Shown here piece after piece: positions 40,561-52,494 of a DNA stretch of 64,000 nucleotides. This DNA is from Centrapalus pauciflorus (taxonomy: Eukaryota; Streptophyta; Magnoliopsida; Asterales; Asteraceae). The stretch spans positions 62,001 to 126,000 of the forward strand of contig JAANYP010002633.1 in NCBI GenBank assembly GCA_020465985.1. The letters are read 5' to 3'. Each line of letters opens with the position of its first letter. Positions within the stretch are counted from its first letter, which is position 1. A program made the position numbers and the translations under genes. Under the pieces are notes generated by a model. It had not been told where the DNA came from, searched no databases, and saw only the letters and a program-made list of their open reading frames with translations.

Positions 40561-40584
40561 TAAATTTTTATATATATATTTTTT

Positions 40585-41245
40585 GTTCCGTTAAATTAAA
40601 AATCTAAATGGTTCGTTGTATCATAAATTTCACTTGTTCAACAAAAAATTAAAAAGTGAAATAATTTATCTTTTTTCTCTATCGGATAATTTATAGTTAA
40701 TCGTTTTTACGTTCAGTTAAATTAAAGATCAAAATTGATCGTTGAGTGAAAACATTTAAAATTAAATCAGTTGACTTTATTTCCAATCGTTTAAATTTAA
40801 TATAGTTAATCGTTTTTTTGTGAGCAAAGGTATATAAAACTAATATGGTTAGTCGTTTTTTCGTTTGGTTAAATCAAAAAATCGATGTTGTTAAATGTTT
40901 TTGCAAATAAAAAACGCTTGAAATTAGATTAAACAGTTGTTTCTGCCATTTGATTAAATTGAAGACCGAAATGGTTTGTTATTTTTTCGAGCGAAAACTT
41001 TTAAAGTTGAAACGACGAACGATTTCAATTATTCCAACGAAATGGTTAACCAAATGGAAAAAGCAACCAATCAAATCTATTTTTAAGTATTTTCGACGGA
41101 AAAAAATGAATAACCATTCCAATTTTCGATTTGACCAAATGTAAAAAAACAACCGACTAATCTAATTTTTTTTTGTTTTATAAGAAAGAATGATGAACCA
41201 TTCCGATTTCCAATTTAACGAAACGGAAAAACGACGAACCAATTT
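40585..41245. repeat. Degenerate tandem repeats (gttaaattaaa...aaatggttcgtt)
   Basis: Units of roughly 80-120 bases recur with the pattern cgtt(t)ggttaaatt, aaagatcaaaa and tggttcgtt, at about 40590, 40713, 40867 and 40952, with inverted-sense relatives near 41030, 41120 and 41215. The 64-codon ORF inside is a by-product. Confidence 0.55.
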
Positions 41246-42920
41246 AATTCGAATTTTTTTCGTGCAAAAAAAAAGGTATGTGTGTGTAGGAAAGTCGTCT
41301 TAGAAAACCACAGGAACATTTATGTATAAATATAGGAAACCATAAGACCTTAAATTTAGGAAACCAAAAGGAGTTTTCTGTAATAATTTATTAAAATACA
41401 ATGACTATTTTGCAAATTTTGAAAAGTACAAGGACCTATTTGCAATTTTAAGAATCACGAAAACCAAAGCACCAAAACGGTGCGTTTTAGTTTCGTAAAT
41501 GTAAGTTATATAATTATCAATTTAGGTTTTTAATTACTTATTTTATGCAAAGTTTTTTTATTTGCATATCGACTAAATAAGAGTCGATATCGACTGTTAC
41601 AGTATTATAATCAATTAAAGATAAGTTGATATCAACTCATACAGAGTTATTTACCAAAATATAGTAATTTGAAATTTTATTTACCAAACGACAGTACTTT
41701 AAATTCCCCCTGTATATTACCCATGAAGGAGAGAGAAACTTCATGGGTACTTAACAGCCGTTTGATCTTGCAAGAGTTAATCTGGACCGTCTTAATTGTT
41801 GTACTTATGATAAAGCTTAATGTACAACCTTTTGAAGCCCCTCTCCAAATCTGTCGCATTCCACCCTCCTTAAATCACGGTGACGTGCAGAGAAAACTTT
41901 CAGAAAACCACCCCCATGGCTCCACATTTGAGAAACCAACCCTCCAAATTCTCTATCACACTTTGGTAGTGTACACACAATCACACATAAACACAGCCGC
42001 AAAAGAAATAGAGAAAGACTGACTAACAGAGGAACCAAACGACAGAAAGAAATAGAGAAGACGACTCTGGTGTCGATGGTTTTCATTACAAAGACGAAGC
42101 AGGGATTATGGTAATTGTTATTTTTTTGATCGAGCATGGGCGAGTTTCGTTGACGATTGGTATTCAATTGTCATTTCAGTTGCTGCTACAAGGGTTGATT
42201 GGTTGATAGATGCGGGAGCGGGAGAGAGGAATATGAGTCGGTAGGAGGACAAGTACGATGGATAGGTATTTTTTGCAATTGTACTTTGTATGGTTTTCTT
42301 GCCTTTCGATCCCTTTTCCAAATTCTTCAATTCTGGTTTGAATTTTATTCATGTACATGAAATTTTTTATATTTAAATGACTTGAAACAGTGGGTTTCTT
42401 GCGGGATGATTGTTTGTAAATGGTTCTTGCTTTTGGTTTGAATTTTATTCATGGATTCATTTTTTATCCGTGATTCTTTACAATCTTCATTTCTATTTTT
42501 ATATTTATACGTGTGTACGTAATACAGGTTACTTTTAAGACACTATGGAAATTGAAAAACAATGAGATATTGCTTTTGGTTATGGGAATATGTGTTGATT
42601 GTTGAAGTTCTGGACATGTTATTTTCTTAACTTAATATTAAACTTTAGTTTTCTGTGAACATGAGTCACCATTCTTGCTTTTGTGTCGTCGATCTTCATG
42701 TGGATTTTGTTATCAATTGATCATATATATTCCATTGTGATAATCAAAATTTGGGGGTTTTTCCCTTAACCCTAAGCGATATGTTCTATTTATGTTTCAT
42801 GCTAACGTATGTATTTCAATATTTGTGGTCTCTTTGTGTTTAACATCTTCTATTTTTTTTATCAGCTATTAGCTTATTATACTATGCTTACTTGGTTAAT
42901 TATTGTGTGTAAATGTTAGG

Positions 42921-43540
42921 TTTTGTTACCGATAATTCTGATTCGTTCAGTGGCATTGGATGGGTCATCACCGAATACAACTCATGTGAAAGTTTTCGGT
43001 CTTCAAGTATTTGCATCTCATGTACAACTCCTGTAAGGGATACATATCGAATTATATAGTTTTTTGGTCAATGCACACAAAGACTTTAGAACCATTTTTT
43101 GTTGGTTTTGCTATCTACACTTAATGAAAGAGATAGATGGGTTTTAGCCATTTAGGACATCTATTTTTATAATTTTTGCAATGACAACGGAGGCAATTTG
43201 GACTCCATGTTATACTTCATTTGATATGATTTGCGGGCACGTGTAGCAATTTACAATGCATTCTAATAACTTTTCAACAGACAAGGTTCATAGTACCTTC
43301 ATTCATGTGCTTTCTGTAACTAATGTAACATCATCTAGATTGTTTATTCAATGCTGCAAGTCTATGGCTTTGTGAAGCTAAACATGGTGTGCTACTCGAA
43401 GTCATTGCTTGGATACAATGGGACTTACTGGTCCATAACGATAGTATTATGGTTACAAATATCAACGAAAACATTCGATAACAAGTTAATGTACGTCAAG
43501 TCGTCAACACACGTTTGAGAGCATTTGATTTCAGGTTTAT
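42921..43540 (+). pseudogene. RNase H-like (RVT_3-type) gene fragment
   Basis: Two exon-like blocks. Block 1 (about 42921-43032) lies between a TTAG acceptor and a GTAAGG donor and encodes FVTDNSDSFSGIGWVITEYN and on. Block 2 (about 43339-43540) encodes AASLWLCEAKHGVLLEVIAW, then VHNDSIMVTNINEN, an in-frame TAA, and QVNVRQVVNTRLRAFDF. The pattern T-D-x-S...G-I-G-W-V-I, C-E-A, N-D-S matches the plant RNase H fold with its D, E, D metal-binding residues in order. It probably derives from a nuclear RVT_3 family gene or a retroelement and is broken by the stop codon. It lies inside the Helitron-like insertion. Confidence 0.55.
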
Positions 43541-43599
43541 TTTGATTTGATGATTGCATGATTTTAATATTTGTTAATTCATTTGCTTGAGTTTATATA

Positions 43600-43740
43600 A
43601 AGAGCGTAACATGTTAAGGAAAATAAAGGAAAAAATCAGAATGATTTTAGAAAGAGACGATCAACGGATCAAGGGGAATGGTGAAGCAAAACGCAAAACG
43701 CAAGAAATTTTAACGTGGTCACCGAGGCATAGACTTAAAG
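43600..43740 (+). pseudogene. Exon-like block, charged helix, unknown origin
   Basis: An open frame (KIKEKIRMILERDDQRIKGN and on to TWSPRHRLKG) ends at an AAAG|GTAAAA donor. The Lys/Arg/Glu-rich, non-repetitive composition differs from the AT-rich surroundings and looks like real coding sequence. I do not recognise the family. Probably a captured exon. Confidence 0.35.
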
Positions 43741-44079
43741 GTAAAATTAATCAAATCAAATTTCACTTTAGCTTTCATTTTGTGCCTATTTGGTTTCTGG
43801 GTTTGGTTTGCGTTTCTATATATATACATGCTCTTTACTGTTTATTCATTTGGAATGATAAATTTTTGGCACTTTTGGGATTTTTTTTGACTTATTAGAA
43901 CAATTGAATGTAATATAACGTTCTTCCTAATATTGTTAAAATGTCATGCAGATTCTGTTTTACAATATCAAGTAATCATATTTCATTCTTTCACGTGTAC
44001 GTTTTCATATAAACTTGACACAAGAAACAAGTCCAGCACTATTTGATATTTGATTTCCTACAACTTTTAAGATATGCAG

Positions 44080-44131
44080 AAGGGTAGAGTTGGGTGATGC
44101 AGTGTTATTATGTAGATCACCGTTACTGGCA
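44080..44131 (+). pseudogene. Short exon-like block, unknown origin
   Basis: Between gatatgcag and gtaatttt an open frame reads RVELGDAVLLCRSPLLAE. It is short but bounded by consensus splice sites. It may belong with the neighbouring captured blocks. No family recognised. Confidence 0.25.
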
Positions 44132-44383
44132 GAGGTAATTTTCCTTTTCGTATTTTATTTAACCACCGATTTCTAGAAATTATCACTTACTTATAATACG
44201 TACATGAAGTTGGATTTCATTTCAGAGATTTTTTCAATTTATCATGTTATCCCAAACCACTGCCAAAGATTGTTTGTGCTTTCTTTTTATAAATTAACAT
44301 TCATCAATTTCTAAACTTCATCTCAGGTGCTTTTTGGTGATGTATTGGTATTATATAGGATGTTGTTTTTTCTATTCATTATC

Positions 44384-44386
<3 letters not shown>

Positions 44387-44475
<89 letters not shown>
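44387..44475. repeat. (TA)n microsatellite
   Basis: About 44 TA units followed by a short (TG)n run, inside the Helitron-like insertion. It yields false Ile-Tyr ORFs. Confidence 0.97.
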
Positions 44476-44477
<2 letters not shown>

Positions 44478-46559
44478 GTGTGTGTGTTTCTTTCAGGTTT
44501 TATCCTTATCATTATGCTTTTTGCTTCTTATCTTAATGATCTTTGACAATCACATGTAAGATTTTAGCTAGATTCTCCATTCAAACTTTAAACCATTTAA
44601 TCACCTATTAGGAGTTTTCCTTGATGTATGGTCTCAACTGCTATAATTCTATTTCCTAGATTTGTATCCATACTAATTTACAAGTTTAACATAATTCTTC
44701 TGCAGTTCCCATGCACTTCAAGAGCATTACAGAAAACTGATGACAAATCCAAACTCACCTATAATTGATTTTTGTCCAACATGTTTTCTTAGTGCATCAA
44801 AACATTCATGGTGTTGAAACTTTTTTGAAAGCTTACATTCCCTATTTATATTGTTTCCCTTTTAGCGATTCTGTTTTCGCCATAATATGATGATCTGCAT
44901 GTTGTGTTGCTTAACGTTCTGATTGTATGAAGATATTGATTGATTTAATTTCCTGATAATTATTTATATAGTATATCAAAGTTGCTATCTATTCTTGATG
45001 ACTTCAACTTTTGTTGAATGCTGAAAATTTCTTATGATACTTGGTTCCTTGGTGTACTTTTCCTTTATAATTTTTGCAAGAGGATGCACCAAGAACAAGG
45101 ATTTTGTCTAACATTCTTTTTCATGACATTATCACTCATGCTGTGGCCATACATATTTTTTTTAGATAGCAATTGTAAGTAATTGACAGACAAATATACA
45201 ATCAATGTCAGGGAACAAGTTCACAATGTCTTCACAATGTCTACTTCAATGTATAATCTTACATATTGCTGCTTGCCAGATTTTAACTATATATAAGCTT
45301 GAGGTTTGGTTAATTTTTACTTTTGTAATCTTTATGCATGTGATCTCAATGAATTTGGTTAGTATATTTCCTTGGTTCAAATTTAAAAAAAATTATATAA
45401 GGTTGCGTTCAATTTTGTGAAAGCTTAATACGTATCAATTTACCAAGAAGACAAAAAAGAAAAAACTGATTGATGCAGGATCATTAGATCAAGGTCTTTT
45501 CTTGAATTCCATGTATTTTTTGTAGTTACATGTTCTTCAATTATTTCTATGTTGTTATCGTTTAAATTGAAATACAGATACCATGTATTTCCATACAGTT
45601 TGATTATGATGCATCATTGCCGTAAGTTTGAATGAGATTTTGTCATTACACTACATTCCTTGAACCCCAAACTGAGACGTTTGATTCCATTCTACACTAC
45701 ATTCGTTGAACCCCCAACTCAAGCGTTTGTTTCCATTCTAGGATCATGACATTATATATTTGTTCATAGGCATTACTTGGATGCATTATATTAGTCTTTG
45801 CTAATGAGTTTACACAATTGACCCCTATCTTCTCTGATCTAAAATGTGAAATATCAAGTAGCAAACTTTCTCAGATGAAAAAATGCTGGTTTTCATATCT
45901 TCCACAAATGTAAAATTCTGGATTTTATAAATTCAAACTCTTGCTGATGAATATATATTTTGAGCGATATTGTGTTTTTTATCTTCCCCTTTTATGATTT
46001 CAGTACAAGATTAACATCACTATTTTTGATTATTTATTAATTTAGCTTCACTTTGTCATTATTTGTATGTTATGTTGTGGTGTTGAACTCTTTCTTGCTT
46101 ATATAGATATGAACAAATATTGCATTATATTTCGAATTGCACTGTAGATTTAGATGGGTTGCTAAAAATTTTATAAATGCCAATGAGAGCTTATGCTTAA
46201 TAAATGTCAACTACTACAATGATGTATGGTATATCAAATATTAGAGTGTGAGCTTATATTTTTAATATGTTGCATGATGTTTATGTTTGTACTTTACGAT
46301 TTCAAATCTTAAGGATACATGTGCAACTTATGTAGCAAAGCATTTCAAATGTGGCATTTAAACACTATTTAGGTATTGGTAATTTGAGAGCTTGGCTTTA
46401 TATATCATTGTTGTATAAATGGGAAGTGGATGCTTAATACACTTAGTGAGCTTGCATTTTATAAATGGTGGTGCTACTGTAAGTAGACCTGAACACGCTT
46501 CTACGCATGATTTATTTTTATCCATCTTCTTTCTCATAATTAGTTGCTTGTGATATCTA

Positions 46560-46670
46560 TTTTCTGTATCTCAGGCTCGATCCATCATATGCAACCCATA
46601 AATCCAGGAATGCTTGACCTTGATCCTCATACTGGAGAATCGATTTTTTATGGAGATATGATGTGATACA
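46560..46670 (+). pseudogene. Possible captured exon fragment
   Basis: After a tatctcag acceptor-like site one frame reads HHMQPINPGMLDLDPHTGES and on to FYGDMM before a TGA. The composition is protein-like, but no family is recognised and there is no downstream donor. Low certainty. Confidence 0.2.
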
Positions 46671-47092
46671 CCATTTTTTAAAAGATACATTATGGTTTTG
46701 GCTTCAGGTATGATTGTTTCATCCGTGCTAATTCTTGGATATTTCTGATGTATGTTACTGGTAGCGAGTCGCCTGTGGTTGTCGTTCTTTCTGAACCCAT
46801 GGAGCTTGCATTACATATGGTAAATCCGGGGCCAATAATTTTTTTTATTAATTGATAAGACATGAAATTTAAACAAAAGTTGTAAGTTCCACAATGTCCA
46901 AGTAATCTCATAAGTTGATTAAAAAAGCTTAAGGTTCACATTTCACAACAGGGTTCTTTAGATCTTCGTTCAGCCAAGATGGTAATCATTTTACCTTTAT
47001 GGACTTCAAGTGTGAATTCCTTTTAGATAAATCACTTCCCATTATTTAAATTAAAAATCATAGAACATAACATCTGATGGTTGAGTATCATA

Positions 47093-47178
47093 TGTCCAAT
47101 TGATGAACAGACAAATGAAATAGTTTTATTGAAAAGTCCAATTGATGAACAGACAAATGAGATAGTTTTATTGCTACC
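47093..47178. repeat. ~45 bp tandem duplication
   Basis: Two near-identical units of tccaattgatgaacagacaa followed by atgaaatagttttattg (the second with atgag). Confidence 0.85.
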
Positions 47179-47224
47179 TTTTCAATTAGTGTTAATCGTG
47201 TATATTCTTCTACTTCATAATTAC

Positions 47225-47275
47225 TTATATGTATTACACATGGAGGAGAGAGAAGATTTCTCCATGGGTTGATTG
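47225..47275 (+). repeat. Internal copy of the Helitron-like 5' terminal hairpin
   Basis: The stretch tgtattacacatggaggaga through tctccatggg parallels the insertion's left end (tgtatattacccatgaagga through cttcatggg): same order of a TGTATTAC-like start, GGAGAGAGA and a closing CATGGG. This suggests a nested or tandemly arranged second element of the same family starting here. Confidence 0.4.
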
Positions 47276-49260
47276 AATTTTTAGATATTTTTTGGATAAA
47301 TAATCACCGTTATATAGACTTTTTTTCATGCATGAAGTACAAGTGTTTTAAGGATATTTAGAGTCCACCATCATCACCTAAACCGCTTTTTGTAGTATGC
47401 AGTTACCGGTAGCATGATGAACATCCCTTTATAACACACGCAGAACTACAAAAGGGAGGAGAGAACACTGTGTCTACCGCCTCATGTATAATACCATCGG
47501 TCTCCCTCTCGGTACCATCAATCGTTTGCTTCATTCGTCTCTGCTTTCATCCCTGGTCTTCTCGCTGCAGCACAACAGATCTGGAGACAAACAAATTCTG
47601 CTTTGTTATGGAAAGGGAAATCTATCCTTTATATGTCGTCCGAGTTTCAGGTTTGTCTCTCGGTCTGATTTCAGTAAAGTAATTCAATGTTTTTTTTTGT
47701 TTGAGAAATGATTTACACATCATTTGACACTTCGACTGCTTAAGATTCTTGATGTTGAGTTTTAGTGTTTACATGTGAGCAGATCATGTTATTTCAATAT
47801 CTATGAACGAGGACATCTAAATATTAGGTTTTTATTTAATTCTGGGCTTTAATAAAATAGTGGTTTTTCTATTGTCTATTTCATAGACAGAAACTCTCTA
47901 CATGGGTAGATTGGAACTATTGATCAAAGTAGCATAAATCTAAGTTGTTTTAAATTGGATGCTTATTTTAAAACTCAACGTACAACCATTTTAAGCAATG
48001 GAAACAAGTATCTGCCCCCTATGGTTGTCTTCGTATCATAACCATGTGATGCAACCACCATTCCATTACTACATTCGTACGCTCTTTACAACATCCTTAT
48101 TGTGTAGAACATTCAAAGGAAGTGAGTAAAAGTCTAACGGAGAACAAATGGAAGTGTTTATGAGTTTGTCTGTGAGAACTAAAGTGTAAATACATGCATA
48201 TCAAACTCTTTGAATCATAATTTAAAATAAGATTAATTTTGTTATTTTGGTAAGAAGGCAACAAGTTACTGATCTTATGTTTGACTCTTTTACACCATGA
48301 CTTGATTGCTTATTCATGATCATTTTGTTCAATAGGTATGAGCCAACGTGCAACATGCATGTGACAATTTTGGTTGTTCATCGTCACCAAGGTTAGATTT
48401 CCATCTCCTTTTCTTCGTTCTTCAATACCATTAGTTGATCCAAATGTTTTAGTTATGTGTATGATCAGATATGTTTTTTCTTTCAAGTGAGATGATGGTT
48501 TTGGTAATTGTTTCATATGTTTGGGGTTTAGATTAATTGTGCTTCACCCAAACAGTTTTTGTTGTAAGTTTAATGTCAAAATAAGAAACATGTAACATCT
48601 GGAATCCACAGGCCATATATAGTCAAGTTTCTTGACTGTTTTGTCACACATCTAGAATCCACTTGGCCTTTTATGATATACTTTTAGTGCTTCGTTTTGC
48701 TCTATGATCATAAAAAAAAAATACTTAAGAGGGGTTGAGATGTATGCGAAGAAGAAAGCTTGGATATGAAGTGGACTTTGTTCATGAAGGTACATTCCTT
48801 TCCGGTCTATTGTAGTTGAAAATAATTGTATGTTTGAAACAAAATGTAAGACATCAATAAAACCTGCTTTTATTTGTTTATTTATTTTTTTCTTTTTTGT
48901 AGAAAAGTGTATTCAGTATTGCTACCAAAACTGGAGTACCAGTGGTGGTTCTCTCTAATTATTACTGCAAAAATTATGTCTGCAAGGATGGAAGGTACAT
49001 TAAACACAGGGATAACCCATTAAAGACGATAAACTTGACATGCTATGCACCGAGCTAGAAATGTAATTGTAGATGAGCTCATTTATCAAGGTCAAGATCA
49101 TCTGCAAGAAATTTTGTTTTGATTGTACTCTATTGAGATTTGGTGTATTTAAAATTTTACTTACATAAATGGTTTTGATTAAATACTTCTAAATATACAA
49201 TCAACATTAATGGTCAAATTGTTTGTTATTTTTGGTATTTCATAAAGTTATGTTTTTATA
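47276..49260. other. Interior of the Helitron-like insertion, right part
   Basis: A pyrimidine-rich, moderately GC-balanced stretch at about 47470-47660 (overlapping frames on the plus strand ending at a caggtttgtc donor-like site) could be a captured 5' exon. A frame at about 48935-49060 (GVPVVVLSNYYCKNYVCKDG) is also protein-like. Neither is assigned to a family. Confidence 0.25.
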
Positions 49261-49665
49261 AACATAAGAAAATTTATCCCGTGCACCGCATGGGTATTAC
49301 ACTAGTTTTAATTACCAAAAAATGGTTATTTTGGTTTTAATTATTGGAACATGATATTTTTATCATTTTACTTAACTTTTTAACCCAAATGTTGTCTTTT
49401 CTTTTTCTACTGTTGTAAAAAAAATTAATATTTATCAAATTTCATAAATTGGAACTTTATAAATTATCAATTTTATAAAATGAAACTTTATAAAATACCG
49501 GTTTTTATAAGTTTTTACGAAACTTTATAACACAAACTCATATACTAAATGATAACTTTAAAATAATCAATACAATAAGTTCAAAATGTAAAAAATTACT
49601 TTTAAGTTTCTAACATTAGTCATTGACATTCAAAATGAATAATATCCACATAAGCATATAATAAA

Positions 49666-49955
49666 GGGTTTATTATGATAAAAACCAAGATGTTTTCATG
49701 TTTTTTGCGTTTTCGTCCCTCAATGTTATTTTTTTTCCATAAAAGTCCTCAAGTTATTTTTTCATTTTGGTTTAGTGAATTTGGACTTTAGAACCCGATT
49801 TTTCAGTTTTTAAAAACCCGGTTCACAAATTATAACCGGGGGTCTAATGTCCAAGTTTCACTAAACCAAAAAAAATAACATGATGTTTTTTATAGAAAAA
49901 ATAACATGGAAGGACGAAAGCGCAAAAAACGTGAATACATGTTGGTTTGTTTCTA
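49666..49955. mobile_element. Foldback MITE, ACATGTTTTCA family, nested copy
   Basis: The left arm (gggtttattatgataaaaac, then atgttttcatgttttttgcg) is complementary to the right arm (gcgcaaaaaacgtgaataca, then tgttggttt). The centre has acccggttcacaaattataa. It is nested in the spacer of the foldback element at 41600-50600. Confidence 0.85.
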
Positions 49956-50600
49956 AACGGAAAAAAAAAACTAGAATATTAAATAAATCACACATATTTG
50001 GGATTTGTTGCTCGTTTAATAATTTACATGTTGGACATGTGAATTATTTAGATGTATATACTTATAGTATTTTTATTTCTTTTTGTTTAAGTTGATTGAT
50101 CGAATATGATTTGTTTAAGTTTTTTATATTTGTGAATTGTTCATTGGTATTTTGTTTAAGGCTTGTTAATTTTAAATGTACATGACAAATGTTGTATAAT
50201 TAGAAATGAAGTTTTACGTTCTAAACTTATTGTATTGGTTCTTTTATTATTTTTAAAGTTAATGTATAATGTTTGAGTTTGTGTTATAAAGTTTCATAAC
50301 AATTTATAAAAATGATATTTTATAAAGTTTCATTTTATAATTTTATAAAATCGGTAATTTGTAAAGTTTCATTTATAAAATTGGTATTTTCATAAAATTT
50401 GATAAATATTAGTTTTATTATAAAGTTGAGAAATAAGAAAATAAGAAAATGACAATTTTTGGATAAAAACTTAAGTTAAAATCAAAACTACTATTTTTTG
50501 GCAATTAAATTTGAAAGTACTATCATTTGGAAAATAAATTTGATAATCATCATGGTCTAGGAAATTCTACTTATACAAGGTCGATATCAATTACTTATTG

Positions 50601-51658
50601 TTCAATATTGATTGAAAAATGGGTCATTAAATGATCAAGTAAATAACCTGGATTAGTGAAGGGAACCATATATATTAATATATACTTGACATTGAAGGCT
50701 ATAGACTTGATATTGATTGTTTAGGCGTCGATATCACATGCTTAAACCTCAAAATCACTGACTTACCCATCGATATCGATGGCTTCTTGGGTATTTTTAA
50801 ATTTTATCAACCTTTCAGATTTTCATTATTTGCATAATTTGATCTTAAACCCATTTTTATAGCTCCAAAATCATTTATTTAACATTAGAAAATATTTGCA
50901 TAACTTTTTATTATGGGACACGAGTCCTTCCCTGAAATTCATGGTAATACCTTTATACCGTTAGGCTACAAGTCATAGATTATTTTCTCTTATGTTGTTT
51001 GTGAAAATAAAAATTTTCACATGCGTTTGGGTTGGGCATAGTAAGCGAATTTTCAGATTCACAAACAAAGTCGAACAAAAATAATTTATGTAACTTGATT
51101 CTTCAAAGAAAATCAAAGCAAAACCGGAATCAGATAAAGAAAAAAAAAAAACGAATCATCATTAGAAATACTTAATAACCTGAAGCCGAAATCATTCATC
51201 CAATTAGTGCACACAATGAATTTATGTCATGTAAAATTTCACGTAAATGTTTAACCTATGAAATCTAATACAGTATTAGTTTAGGCAGTTCGTGGGATTT
51301 TTCAAGTCGAGGGACTCTCAAGGCAACATTTGTTATAGAATAACATAATACACCAAAAGTATTTTTAAGCTATTTCAACAATTTAACTGGTTCGTCGGAC
51401 AAAAAAATGAATTTCATTATAATTTTCACGTTGAGAGACTAATTTAAATAACGTCTTAATCAAAATACACCCAAAGTAATTTTTTCTAAATTGAAAGGTG
51501 ATTGTATAAATTTCGTAAGGGGTAACTTTATAATACAAATTGAAAGATATTAACACACTGTTGCTTTAATAAATAAATTAAATTAAATTATAATAATTTT
51601 GAGCCCGAAAGTAAAAAAGAAACGGTTATGGAATCTTACCTTTGAAAATGAACACTAA
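50601..51658. other. Intergenic, no supported gene
   Basis: Contains cgatatc-rich sequence to about 50790 and, on the minus strand near 50930-50985, a tRNA-like TTGTAGCCTAACGG that could be a SINE scrap. No gene seen. Confidence 0.3.
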
Positions 51659-51659
51659 G

Positions 51660-51953
51660 GTTGCGTTTGGTAGAGAGAATTGAAGAAACAAGAAATGAGG
51701 ACAAAAATTAGGTTTTTTAGACTATGAAACTTGAAAAAACAATAATTCTATGAGATGTAATTCTATTTTTCTAATTTTAACTTATACTTAATTCTCCACT
51801 ATTGTTAGATAAATGAGATAATTGAATTTTAAGCTATATATATTGATGCAACTTGAGATTTCATAGAGAATTAATATACATAAGTCAAGTATTCTAACTA
51901 ATGAGTTAACTTCATTTCCTTTCCCTTGATTCTCTCTACCAAACACAACTTAA
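51660..51953. mobile_element. TIR MITE (GTTGCGTTTGGTAGAGAGAAT ends)
   Basis: The left end gttgcgtttggtagagagaa pairs with the right end ttctctctaccaaacacaac. The likely short duplication (TAA/TTA) suggests PIF/Harbinger or a related class. Confidence 0.8.
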
Positions 51954-52451
51954 AATAGGAGTGACAAGTTTGGCCTGAAGGTGAATGGATGGATATGAAT
52001 GGGCTATATATAATGGCCCCAAGTTCTTTCATTTGCAAATTTTTTAGGTATCGTTTATCCTTAGTCTTTATTTTTTTTTAAGACAAATAACTCAAGAAGT
52101 TAAAACTTATAAAATCGAAATTAACACCTCCTCCAAAAATTCTCTAGGCTCAACCCATAAAATCACCTCTATGTCTTTAGTCTTTACTACGTTTGGTTCA
52201 ACGTTTGAATCAAAGTTGAAACTTAGACAATTTTAAGTTTTTTTTTTAAGTCAAGTTAAACTTAGGAAGTTGAAATTTTATGGGAGTTGAACTCCAGATC
52301 TTCTTTAGGGGTTCTTAAAGTTCAACCATCAAGTAATCGGTATAAGATATAAATACATTCAATTAATATGGGATATATATATATAATATATTTATATCGG
52401 TTTGGAAAAAAGGAAAACATATAATTCAGACCGGACTATAACTAAAAACTT

Positions 52452-52494
<43 letters not shown>

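Larger units (their letters stand above)
41705..49305 (+). mobile_element. Helitron-like insertion (~7.6 kb) with exon-like blocks
   Basis: The right end is a good Helitron terminus: hairpin cccgtgcaccgcatggg, then tattacactag at 49305 and a T. The left end is placed at TCCCCCTGTATATTACCC because the host foldback arm breaks there and resumes after 49305. The base before it is T, not the usual A, so the start may be off by a few bases. Near the left end cccatgaaggagagagaaac pairs with ttcatggg. No Rep/helicase frame is visible, so it is non-autonomous. It carries promoter-like and exon-like pieces, as Helitrons that capture gene fragments do. Confidence 0.55.
41600..50600. mobile_element. Foldback element split by a large insertion
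   Basis: The left arm is in two pieces, 41600-41704 and 49306-49590. Joined, it is complementary to the right arm at about 50228-50600. Examples: gacagtactttaaat (41690) faces atttgaaagtactatc (50503), and taattaccaaaaaatgg (49309) faces ctattttttggcaatta (50490). The arms total about 380 bases with moderate divergence. Without the insertion the element would be about 1.4 kb. Its spacer holds another MITE (49666-49955). Outer ends and TSD are not resolved. Confidence 0.7.

Noticed and set aside
41669..42358. Several 60-117 codon ORFs on both strands
   Set aside because: Overlapping frames at the left end of the Helitron-like insertion; more like promoter/5'UTR sequence, and no family recognised.
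44327..44546. 70-codon ORFs rich in Ile-Tyr
   Set aside because: Translation of the (TA)n microsatellite.
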